The notes beneath the pieces are model-generated. The model was not told the origin of the DNA and made no database searches. It saw only the letters and a list, made by a program, of their open reading frames with translations. The position numbers were made by a program, and so were the translations under genes. Positions 42,340 to 50,671 of a stretch of 58,104 nucleotides of DNA are shown one piece after another. The first letter of the stretch is position 1, and each line of letters begins with the position of its first letter. The DNA is from Thermoplasmata archaeon (lineage in GTDB: Archaea > Thermoplasmatota > Thermoplasmata > Lutacidiplasmatales > UBA184), in NCBI GenBank assembly GCA_021802125.1, contig JAKAAX010000013.1:1-58104 (forward strand). The letters are read 5' to 3'.

Positions 42340-45258
42340 CTAACCAGGGCCGCCCGGTGCGTGGCGCTCCTCGGCGGCCTCCCCGGCCCCGTCCTTCCGG
42401 TCGTCCGCGCCCTCATCGTCCTTCGTCTCCGAGGCGGGGGAGCTCTCCCGCTCCTCCTTCTTCGCCTTCACGGACCTCGCGCGCCCGCCCTTCCTCGAGG
42501 ATATCGTGCCCAGGCCGGGCCCGCCGCGCCAACGGGGCAGGAGAAGCAGGAAGAGGAGAGCCGCGACGAGCCCGAGGGCCAGCCCTCCCACGAGCCATAG
42601 TCCCGAGGTCGATCCTGGGGAGAACAGGTTCGAGAGGGCCGAGCCGATCGTGCTATCGCTCCCGCCGCCGTTGCCGCCACTGCCGTTGTTGTTGTTGCCC
42701 GTAGGGCTCGTGGAGACGGCGTAGACCGTAACCGTGGCCTTTGCCCATCCCTGCAGCCCGCCCGGTGCCGAGACCGACATGTTCACGGCAAAGGTCCCCG
42801 CCTGCGTCGGTGTGCAGCTCCAGGAACTCTGGTTGACCGAGGCGCATCCCGTGGGAACGTTCGAGTAGGAGAAGCTCGAGAGACCCACGGGCCAGATCCC
42901 GGACGCGGTGAACCGGAGGACCCCGCCCACCGGCACGGAGGAGGGGAGCGCTACGAGAGACTTTGCGGTGATCGTGCCGCCCGACGTGACGACGGTCAGG
43001 ACGATGGTGGCGGAGGTCGAACCGAAGCGATCCGAGGCGGCCACGCTAAGGTTGAGGACTCCCACCTGGAGCGGTAGGCAGAGGATCTCGGTCTCGTTGG
43101 CGCTGGCACAGCCCTGCGGGAGTCCTCTGTAGGAAAGGGTCGCCACCGACGACGCGCCCGGGGCGAGGACCGTCTCCAGGATCGTGGAGAGCCCGAAGGC
43201 GAAGGTGGAGGGGACCGCACCCGCGTAGGCGATGGAGGGAATGACGCCTCCCGAGGCGCTCACTCTCACCGTGGCGAACACCTGGGTCGTCGTTCCGGCC
43301 GAGGTGACGTTGACGAAGACCGCACCGTTGCCGACGCTGGGACCGCTCACCAGGAGTGTGCTCGACCCGTAATCGGAGCTCAGGGTGACCCCCGCGCCGG
43401 GGGTAACCGACCAATTGTAGAAGATGAAGGGGCTGTTCGTGATCGAGCCGTCCGCGAACTGGGCCAACGCGGAGATGGGCTGGGATTCCGAGAACCCGAG
43501 GTTCACCGCAGACGGGCTGAGCGCCACCGAGGCGATGGAGGGTCCTCCGGTCCCCTGGGCCACGATGAGCGTCAGCGACTGCGTCGCCTGGTTCCCGGAC
43601 TGGTCGGCCACCGTGACGCCCACGTCGAACGTGCCGTCCGCGAGCGGGTAGCACAGGAGCGAGAGGGTGTCGTAGCTGTTGCACCCCGGAGGCAGTCCAG
43701 TGTAGGATGCGTGGTAGGGGGCGATGCCCTGCGACACGGATACGGTGAGCACCGTACCGGCACCCACGGGCAGCGCGGAGGGGTTCGCCGCGAAGGAGTT
43801 GATCGTGATCGCGCTCTCGACGATGAAGGCGAGGGGTCCCAGGTTCGCGGTGGCCGCCCGGGTGTCGGTGACAGCCACCATTATCGAGCTTGGGCCGAGA
43901 GCCAGCGGTTTGCAGGTGAACGTCGAGAAGTTTCCCCCCGAGCAGCCGGAGGGGAGGCCCGACCAGAGGTAGGTGTAGGTGCCCGGACCAGTGCCGCCGA
44001 TCACGGTCGCGGAGATCACGGTGGACTGGCCCAGGTCTGTCTGGGGAGGCGTCGCGAAGACCGCTCCTCGAACAGGGCCGCCCGCGCCGGGGAGGCCGAG
44101 CTCCCAGGTGTAGTTGTCCCGGCCGTGGGAGGTGCCGCCACCAAAGAGCAACGCGGAGAGGTCGGTAGGGTCATCGGTGAAGGAGGCTCCCGCCGGACGA
44201 GAGGGGGCCCAGTTGAGCTTGGAGGTCGCGTTCGACCAGGCGCCGGCGTGGAAGCTCCAGGTCTCGTTGCCGTCGTGACCCCCGAGCAGCACGATCGAGG
44301 AGTTGGTGCTGTCGTAGGTCATGAGGCTGAACGCGTGCGGTCCGGGCGCCGTGGTCAGGCTCGCGGTGATGTTGGTCCAGTGACCTGCGGTGAACGTCCA
44401 GGTGTCCGTCGAAGGGTAGTTGCAGAGCGTGTGGAGGCAGCCGCCGTAGAGGACGACCTCATTGTCGGCCGCGTCGTACGCCATGCTGGCCCCGTAGCGG
44501 GGGGAAGGGGCGATGCCGACGGTGGAGGTGACGTTCTTCCAAACCCCGCCGGAGAACGTCCACGTGTCCCCCTCGATCCCGAAGGGCCCGTAGTTGCCGC
44601 CGAAGTAGACGATCTCGTGGTCCGCGACGTCGTAGGCCATGGAGCCGTCCGAGCGCGCGGAGGGAACCGTCCCGCCGTGGGGGTTGACCCAGGACCAGAC
44701 GCCCCCCGAGAAGGTCCAGGTCTGGTTGGTGCCTCCACCCTCGAGGACGGCGTAGCCGTCGCTCGCGTCCCAGGCCATGTTGGCCCACGCGGAACCGGGA
44801 GGGGCGAGGCGGCCGGGGGCAGAGAGGTTCGTCCACTTCCCCGCGGCGTAGGCCCAGGTGTCGCTCGCGTCGTTCCATCCTGCGCAGCAACCGCCGAACA
44901 GCACGACGTAGCCGGTCTGGGGGTCGTAGGTGGCCGCCGCGCCCGAGCGGGCGGAGGGCGGACCAGCAACGACCGCGGTGAGGTTGGTCCAGTTGAGGCC
45001 CGAGAGCGGGGCCGTAGCTCGAGCGAAGCCCGGTGCGGCGGCGCTCGGGGCGACAGAGGCGGAGCCCGGGTATGCCGACCCTGACGTGGCCCCGGGCGAA
45101 GACGCGGAGGTGGTTACCGGGAGCGGAGGGGCGTGCGCGCCCACCTCCCCGATCCCCAGGGCAGCGGAGGAGAGCAGCAGCAGGACCAGGAGCCCGAGCG
45201 TGGCCCCCCGCGAGAGGGCCCGCCGCAAGCGAGCGGAGGAGAGAGCAAGCATCGACAT
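42340..45258 (-). CDS. Anchored surface protein: Kelch-type beta-propeller plus Cys-containing PKD/Ig-like repeats
   Basis: 972 aa. Signal peptide (LGLLVLLLLSSAALGIG), then a six-blade-like Kelch/galactose-oxidase propeller at about 90-390 (repeats such as GYVVLFGGCCAGWNDASDTW, HEIVYFGGNYGPFGIEGDTW, NEVVLYGGC). Beta-sandwich repeats with GLPxGC...C follow, then a Ser/Gly/Asn linker, a membrane helix (GLWLVGGLALGLVAALLFLL) and a Lys/Glu-rich cytoplasmic tail ending in ERHAPGGPG. It starts 21 bases after the stop of the 1,441-aa surface gene, so the two form an operon. Binding partner unknown. Confidence 0.85.
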   Translation of the reverse strand: MSMLALSSARLRRALSRGATLGLLVLLLLSSAALGIGEVGAHAPPLPVTTSASSPGATSGSAYPGSASVAPSAAAPGFARATAPLSGLNWTNLTAVVAGPPSARSGAAATYDPQTGYVVLFGGCCAGWNDASDTWAYAAGKWTNLSAPGRLAPPGSAWANMAWDASDGYAVLEGGGTNQTWTFSGGVWSWVNPHGGTVPSARSDGSMAYDVADHEIVYFGGNYGPFGIEGDTWTFSGGVWKNVTSTVGIAPSPRYGASMAYDAADNEVVLYGGCLHTLCNYPSTDTWTFTAGHWTNITASLTTAPGPHAFSLMTYDSTNSSIVLLGGHDGNETWSFHAGAWSNATSKLNWAPSRPAGASFTDDPTDLSALLFGGGTSHGRDNYTWELGLPGAGGPVRGAVFATPPQTDLGQSTVISATVIGGTGPGTYTYLWSGLPSGCSGGNFSTFTCKPLALGPSSIMVAVTDTRAATANLGPLAFIVESAITINSFAANPSALPVGAGTVLTVSVSQGIAPYHASYTGLPPGCNSYDTLSLLCYPLADGTFDVGVTVADQSGNQATQSLTLIVAQGTGGPSIASVALSPSAVNLGFSESQPISALAQFADGSITNSPFIFYNWSVTPGAGVTLSSDYGSSTLLVSGPSVGNGAVFVNVTSAGTTTQVFATVRVSASGGVIPSIAYAGAVPSTFAFGLSTILETVLAPGASSVATLSYRGLPQGCASANETEILCLPLQVGVLNLSVAASDRFGSTSATIVLTVVTSGGTITAKSLVALPSSVPVGGVLRFTASGIWPVGLSSFSYSNVPTGCASVNQSSWSCTPTQAGTFAVNMSVSAPGGLQGWAKATVTVYAVSTSPTGNNNNGSGGNGGGSDSTIGSALSNLFSPGSTSGLWLVGGLALGLVAALLFLLLLPRWRGGPGLGTISSRKGGRARSVKAKKEERESSPASETKDDEGADDRKDGAGEAAEERHAPGGPG

Positions 45259-45279
45259 GGACCCTTCCGAGGACCGACC

Positions 45280-48200
45280 TCAGTCCTCCTTACCGGACGG
45301 CCCGCCACCGGGAGCGTGCCGCCCTTCCCCGGGCTCGGAGGTGCTCTCGGTCGTTTCCTTCGATGAGACGTCGGTCTCCGAGGTGGAAGGCTCGCTCTTG
45401 GAGGCGGACTTGGGCTTTGAGGGTCGGGCGCTCTTCGGGCGCCTGCCGACGATGCCCCGCCAACTGACCACGTAGAAGACCGCCGCGCCGACGAGCGCCC
45501 CAACGCCGATACCGATCAGGAAGACGACCAGGTCGGGCGTCGTGACACCGCCGGGGTTCGACGCGGCCAGCCCGCCCCCGGGGTTGGAGGTCGGGCGGGA
45601 GGAGACCGTGAATGCGACCGATCCGGACGCCGTCGCGCCGTTCGCATCGGACACGTTGAAGGTCACGTCGTAGCTGCCCGCCACCTCGGGATAGCACGGG
45701 AGGACTTCCACCGAGGCCCCCGTGCACCCGGACGGGAGGCCGCCCCATTGGTACACGTACGGGCCCAGCCCGCCGGAGATGGAGGCGTTGAGCGTGGTCA
45801 GGTTCCCGACCCAGAAGGAGGTCGAAGTCGTGGTCGGCCCCGAGACCGTGAGCGTAGGGGAGACCACGAGCGTGACCGGACCGCTCTCAACGGTGTAGCC
45901 GGCGGCGTCCGTCAGGGACGCGTACACCGCGTACGTTCCCGCCGCCGAGGGTGTGCAGGTGATCTGCGAGGCGTTCCTGGAGACGCACCCCGAAGGGAGG
46001 CCGCTCCAAGCGTAGGTGGAGGGGCCGCCCTCGGTCTGACCCACGACGCTGAGCGTGGTCGACTGTCCGGCGTCCAGGTGCGCGGGGAGCGCGACGGGGT
46101 CCGAGATCTGCGTCACGTTGAAGAGCTGGGTATGGAGATCGAGGAGAGGCGCCGTCTGGTTGCCGTAGTTGTCGAGGCCCCATAGGACGAGGGATGAGTC
46201 GGTGGTCTCCATCCCGAAGCTGCGCAGGTCGTGGAAGAACGATGTCGCGAAGATGACGGGCACGTGCCCCGGGCTGATCTCCCAGACCGTCACGCCCTGG
46301 GGCGTCGCGACGCCCAGGTAGAAGATCCCGCCCACCGCGACCAGGTCGACCGTGGTCGTAGAGGAGGTCCCGTCCACGGTGGCCACGAGCGCCCCGGTGT
46401 CCACGTTGTAGATGTTGATGATGTCCTGGGCCGTGTAGTTCGAGCCGTAGACCACCGCCATGTCGGGGGAATTGTTCCCCGCGAGGCTCTCCGTCATGAC
46501 CCGCCAGCCGCCCGGGAGGTGAGGGATGACCCATCCACTCGGGTTGGTGAGGTTGAGCCAGGTGGGCCAACCGGAGTTCTCCTGGAGGAGGACCGCCTGG
46601 CGTGAGCAGGAGAAGGCGCTCACGTCCTGAACGCCGGTCATGTAGCGGCTCTGGAGCTCCGTGCCGCTGGCAAGGTCGTAGATCTCGAGCGCCCCGGTCG
46701 TGCTCAGAGGTGAGGTGGACTCGAAGACCGCCGCCTCCGGGTTTGACCCGCAGGTGGAGATCTGGTAGGAGTCCGCGATCCCCGTGCTCGTGACCGCGCG
46801 CGGGGAGCTCCAGGTGCCGGTCGAGGGGGAGTAGGTCGCGGTCTCGAGCGTGAGGGGGGTGCCGGCGAACCCGTTGGCCGCGAGGCTCGCGTAGCTGGCG
46901 GTGTCCCAGATAGCCTGGAGGTCACCGTTCGGGAGCGTCGTGACCTGCGGGTTCATGCTGATCCCCCCGGGGACGGGAGGCAGGTGGAGGGTCGAGCCGG
47001 AGAGGGTCTGCGTGTTCAGCGTGGCCCCGTCGAGGGTCATGGCCTCGAGCGGACCGGCGGAAACGTTGTCGTTGGTGTAGAGCAGGTAGACCTGGTTCCC
47101 CGAGCTCGCGGATGCGACACGGGTCTCAGGGTAGATGTTGTGGACGAGCGTCCCGTTCATCTGGCCGGTGGTCCACGCAGGCGAGTTGTACCCCGTGGTG
47201 TTGTAGTACCGGACGGGGGGCCCTGTGGCCGCGTGCGGCTTCACGTAGGCGAAGTTCGAAGGGGGGTTGCCCCATTGGTACAAGGTCCCTGAGAGCGACC
47301 ACAGGTCTCCCGAGATGCAGATAGGGCAGATCCCGGCCGAGTAGCTGATGAAGATCGTCCCGGTGATCGACCCCCCGATGTTGTAGGGAGCGAGGGAGCC
47401 AAGGTACTCGGTGAACTCCAAGGTGGCGCCACCGCCAATAGAGGCGATGCCGGCATTGAGCTGCAGCTCGACGGTGAGCGCGAGGTCGAGCTCCCCGATC
47501 ACTTCTTGGAGGGCGACGTCGAACCCGGGGATGAAGTCGAGCGCGCTGTTGTTCGTGGCGTCCAGGATGAACTTGATCGTGATCGACGGGTCGATGGTGA
47601 TGACCAGGTCGATCCCGATGGTGGTGACGCCCAGGTCGATCCCGTAGATCGGAATGGTGACGGATCCCGAAACGTCCAGCCCGAGCTTCACGTAAGCGGA
47701 GAGCCACTTCACCTGACCGGAGTTTGTCAGGTTGAAGGTCCCCTCGGCCTCGAGAGTGACCGTGATGTCGATCTCGTAGGAAGCGAGGTCGAGCCCGGTC
47801 TTGTCGGAGTTCTTCTGGTCGCTCGCCTTCTGGCACTCCTTCGAGTTGTTCTTTGGGTCCTCGGCGCACTTCTTCGTGTCCTTGGACGGACTGTGGGAGT
47901 AGGTGAAGGAGCCCATCACCGAGAACCAGCCGCCGGAGCCGAACACCGCGTTCAAGCTCAGTTGAGGGAGGAGGTTGAACTGGCCAGAGAGCCAGTTGAG
48001 GTTCACGGCCTGCCCAAAGATCGTCCCCAGCGAGAAGTCCGTGCTGATGTCGAGGACGTAGGTGTTGTTCCACTCGCCCGTCGTGACGTAGGTATAGCTC
48101 AGCTGGAAGATGGGGAGCTTGAACAGCTCCGCGACGAATTGCGGGGTCTGAGCCATGAAGATCGAGAGGTTCTGCCAGAGGACCTTGCCGTTGGCGAAAG

Positions 48201-49605
48201 TGGCCTGGATCGTGAACGTCCCCGAGTGCGGGAGCGTACTCATGTCCACGGTGACGTTCCAGGGGTCCGTCGTGGGCGAGGGGGCCGCGAAGCTGAAGGA
48301 CTGGGCACCCGCGAAGGTCGCCGTCATCGCGATCGGGGTCAGCACCACGGGCCCGACCTGTTCCGTCGAGTCGACCCCGAAAATGTTCGAGAAGCTGATG
48401 TTGGTCATGAACCACTTCTGGTACTCCGAATAGCCCAAGATGCAAACCGAGCCGTGCTCCTCGCAGGCCTTGGGCGCGTTCGCATAGAGCGCAGCCGTCT
48501 CGTTGAACACGTTGGTCCCGAGGAAGGTCCCGATCGTCGGCCAGAGCTGCGTGGGCATGGCGAGCCCGGCGTCATCGAGTGCCCAGTAGGAGAGGAAGTT
48601 GATGGGTTGGGAGATCTCGCCCCAGCTCGCGGCGCTGGTCAGCCAAAGGACCTCGTGCTGAAGGTCCGCCGTCTCGTAGGGAGAGCCGACGCAGTCTGCC
48701 GGGGAGAGGACGACCCCGAGCCGCCCACCCAGCAGGCCAGAGGAGAGCGTGGAGTAGAGCTGGCTCTGGAAAGCGGTGAAGTTGCAGGTGTAGTCCTGCA
48801 GAAGGAATGCGGAGACGTTGGCGTCCATCCCGAGGAGGGTCGGGTTCCAGAAGTGGGTGTTCGTCGGGGAGACCGTGACGAGGAGCTGGATGTCCATCGG
48901 AGTGTTGAAGTAGGTCGCGGTTCCGAGAATGCCTCCGAGGGTGTCGGCGAAGTCGGCGTACTGGAGCGCGAGGTCCGGACGGACGATGGGGGGATGTCCC
49001 GCCGGTGAGCAGGCGGCGTCGGGCTCGAAGTCGAGCACGTAGCCGGTGAAGCTGTAGTTCTTGGAGGCGTTCACAAGTCCTTGGGCGAACGGCCCCCAGA
49101 GGGAGGGGGTCTCGAGGAACTCAGTGATACGATTGGGATCGCAGGCGGTGATGATGGCGTAGCTACCCTTCTGGTTCGCGGAGGACCACTGTGCGAGCCC
49201 CTGGGTGCCGTTGTCGTAGTTGTAGGATCCGAGCGTGAGGTTCGAGGAAAGGTAGAACTCCTCTTCGGCCAGATCGGTGATGTACTTCGAAACTCCGGAA
49301 TACTCCTGGGCAAAAGCGGCCTCGCTGCCCGCCCAACTGCAAAACTGACAGACGAGGGGGATGAAGTGCTGGCAGGGAGCGGTACAGGAGGGGGGAGGTG
49401 TTCCGGCGTTCGGGATCCCCTGACCGGAGGGCTTCCCCAACTTGGAAGCAATGTCGGATGACCTACCTGACAGGTGAGGGAGCGGAGCCGTGTGCGGTTG
49501 GGCGACGAACCCCTCCGCCGCGGGGAGCGTCCCCACGAGAAGGGCGATGGCGGCGATCAGGGTTACAGTGAATCGCAGCTGGGGCTCACGCCAGAAAGCT
49601 CGCAT
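45280..49605 (-). CDS. Giant anchored surface protein with possible glycosidase-like head and Cys-containing PKD/Ig-like repeats
   Basis: 1,441 aa from ATG 49605. Signal peptide (FTVTLIAAIALLVGTLPAAEG). Residues about 70-380 look like a TIM-barrel glycosidase-type domain, with FTGYVLDFEP near 188 recalling the DxxDxDxE strand of GH18-like enzymes. A long beta-rich region, a propeller-like region and two GLPSGC...C repeats follow. The C-terminal helix (VVFLIGIGVGALVGAAVFYVV) has a Ser/Lys-rich cytoplasmic tail ending GRHAPGGGPSGKED. Co-transcribed with the Kelch protein. The enzyme-like head is inferred from one motif and needs testing. Confidence 0.8.
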   Translation of the reverse strand: MRAFWREPQLRFTVTLIAAIALLVGTLPAAEGFVAQPHTAPLPHLSGRSSDIASKLGKPSGQGIPNAGTPPPSCTAPCQHFIPLVCQFCSWAGSEAAFAQEYSGVSKYITDLAEEEFYLSSNLTLGSYNYDNGTQGLAQWSSANQKGSYAIITACDPNRITEFLETPSLWGPFAQGLVNASKNYSFTGYVLDFEPDAACSPAGHPPIVRPDLALQYADFADTLGGILGTATYFNTPMDIQLLVTVSPTNTHFWNPTLLGMDANVSAFLLQDYTCNFTAFQSQLYSTLSSGLLGGRLGVVLSPADCVGSPYETADLQHEVLWLTSAASWGEISQPINFLSYWALDDAGLAMPTQLWPTIGTFLGTNVFNETAALYANAPKACEEHGSVCILGYSEYQKWFMTNISFSNIFGVDSTEQVGPVVLTPIAMTATFAGAQSFSFAAPSPTTDPWNVTVDMSTLPHSGTFTIQATFANGKVLWQNLSIFMAQTPQFVAELFKLPIFQLSYTYVTTGEWNNTYVLDISTDFSLGTIFGQAVNLNWLSGQFNLLPQLSLNAVFGSGGWFSVMGSFTYSHSPSKDTKKCAEDPKNNSKECQKASDQKNSDKTGLDLASYEIDITVTLEAEGTFNLTNSGQVKWLSAYVKLGLDVSGSVTIPIYGIDLGVTTIGIDLVITIDPSITIKFILDATNNSALDFIPGFDVALQEVIGELDLALTVELQLNAGIASIGGGATLEFTEYLGSLAPYNIGGSITGTIFISYSAGICPICISGDLWSLSGTLYQWGNPPSNFAYVKPHAATGPPVRYYNTTGYNSPAWTTGQMNGTLVHNIYPETRVASASSGNQVYLLYTNDNVSAGPLEAMTLDGATLNTQTLSGSTLHLPPVPGGISMNPQVTTLPNGDLQAIWDTASYASLAANGFAGTPLTLETATYSPSTGTWSSPRAVTSTGIADSYQISTCGSNPEAAVFESTSPLSTTGALEIYDLASGTELQSRYMTGVQDVSAFSCSRQAVLLQENSGWPTWLNLTNPSGWVIPHLPGGWRVMTESLAGNNSPDMAVVYGSNYTAQDIINIYNVDTGALVATVDGTSSTTTVDLVAVGGIFYLGVATPQGVTVWEISPGHVPVIFATSFFHDLRSFGMETTDSSLVLWGLDNYGNQTAPLLDLHTQLFNVTQISDPVALPAHLDAGQSTTLSVVGQTEGGPSTYAWSGLPSGCVSRNASQITCTPSAAGTYAVYASLTDAAGYTVESGPVTLVVSPTLTVSGPTTTSTSFWVGNLTTLNASISGGLGPYVYQWGGLPSGCTGASVEVLPCYPEVAGSYDVTFNVSDANGATASGSVAFTVSSRPTSNPGGGLAASNPGGVTTPDLVVFLIGIGVGALVGAAVFYVVSWRGIVGRRPKSARPSKPKSASKSEPSTSETDVSSKETTESTSEPGEGRHAPGGGPSGKED

Positions 49606-49625
49606 GACTACGGCTCCGAGAAGAA

Positions 49626-49658
49626 CATAGTAAACTGGAGTTGACGTAGTATTTGTAT
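49626..49658 (-). promoter_or_regulatory. Promoter region of the 1,441-aa surface protein operon
   Basis: Two minus-strand A/T-rich elements stand out: GTTTACTATG, centred about 26 bases before ATG 49605 (leaderless spacing), and ATACAAATACT about 23 bases further upstream. One of them is the TATA box; the second could be a BRE/operator or an alternative start. Confidence 0.5.
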
Positions 49659-49808
49659 ATGATGAGGATTCGCGGCGCCAAAGCACGCGGTGTAAACTAT
49701 CGACGCCAATGACCGGCGGGTCCTCCAGGAAGCACGGACCGCTACCCCTGCGGGCGATCTCGGCGGCCCTCCGCGCATTGAAATTCTCTCGCGCTCCTCC
49801 CCCCACCT

Positions 49809-50390
49809 GTGAGCGGTTCCTCTCCGCGCGGTTTCCCCCCCTCCCGATACCGACGGCTGCGCCGGGGACGGCGGGCGGTCCTCGAGATGCCCCTGCAGCT
49901 CACCATCACCGTCCTCATCTTGGGCATCACGGTGCCCATCATCCTCGCCGCCACGGGAGAAGGGGAGGTCCAGGTACTCCAGGCGGAGACCGCGCAGGCG
50001 ATGAACGCCCTCGCCACCGGGGCCTCCGAGGCATTTATCGGGGAGAACCAGACCACGGTTACGGTCGCGATCAACGTTCCCGCGGGGGTCACCATTACGG
50101 TGGGGGACGGGCTCTTCGAGCGGGGATGCGCCGGACCGGTCCCCGCTTCGGCCTACCGGATTTCGGGCCTGGTGGGGGGGAACGCCATCGCGCACGGCGT
50201 CTCTCTTGTGGTGGTACCGCACAGCGATTGGGGCTCCATCCCGATGACCGCCACCGGCGCGAGCCTGTGCACATCGCACCCCCTGGTCATTGGCACACCA
50301 TCCACCATCTCCTTCGAGAAGCTCTGGGAGTCGGTGCCGGGGGAGAGTGCGGGGGCCTACCTCCAGGTGGCCTTCGCGCAGAGCCGTTGA
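49809..50390 (+). CDS. Type IV pilin-like protein 5
   Basis: 193 aa from GTG 49809. Basic leader ending in RLRRGRRAVLEMPLQ, followed by a helix (LTITVLILGITVPIILAATG), then a 145-residue exported domain with N-x-T sequon and two cysteines (GCAGP and LCTSH). It ends in the strand AYLQVAFAQ. The layout matches the other pilin-like proteins here. It is convergent with, and 281 bases from, the secretion operon, making it a plausible substrate. Confidence 0.7.
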   Translation: MSGSSPRGFPPSRYRRLRRGRRAVLEMPLQLTITVLILGITVPIILAATGEGEVQVLQAETAQAMNALATGASEAFIGENQTTVTVAINVPAGVTITVGDGLFERGCAGPVPASAYRISGLVGGNAIAHGVSLVVVPHSDWGSIPMTATGASLCTSHPLVIGTPSTISFEKLWESVPGESAGAYLQVAFAQSR

Positions 50391-50612
50391 GGGACCCCGG
50401 GGCGACCCCTGAGGCCTGGCGCAGGACAGGGTGCTCGCGCAGCTTCCACTCTCGGAGGTGCGCCTCGCCGTCCACCGTTACGGAGACCGGTACCTCGCAG
50501 GGGGACCCCCACCACGACCGTTGCCCGGCCCTCCACAGTGCTACGAGAGCCCATGCACCGCACCGCGGGCGGTGAACCCCGCGGCCGGACCCGGGGGACC
50601 CCGCTGATCCCA

Positions 50613-50649
50613 ACCCGGGGAAGACCCCGGGTCCCCTGAACGGGGACCC
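50613..50649. terminator. Two overlapping, mutually exclusive hairpins between convergent genes
   Basis: ACCCGGGG-AAGA-CCCCGGGT (50613-50632) is a perfect 8-bp stem. GGGTCCCC-TGAAC-GGGGACCC (50629-50649) is another, sharing GGGT. Both lie between the ends of pilin-like gene 5 and the TadB/C gene and may act as a bidirectional 3'-end structure. Confidence 0.4.
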
Positions 50650-50671
50650 GACGGGCTCGTCGCCCGCGCGA

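Noticed and set aside
43711..45084. 457-codon plus-strand ORF over the Kelch protein gene
   Set aside because: Shadow frame; the minus-strand frame has signal peptide, Kelch blades and membrane anchor.
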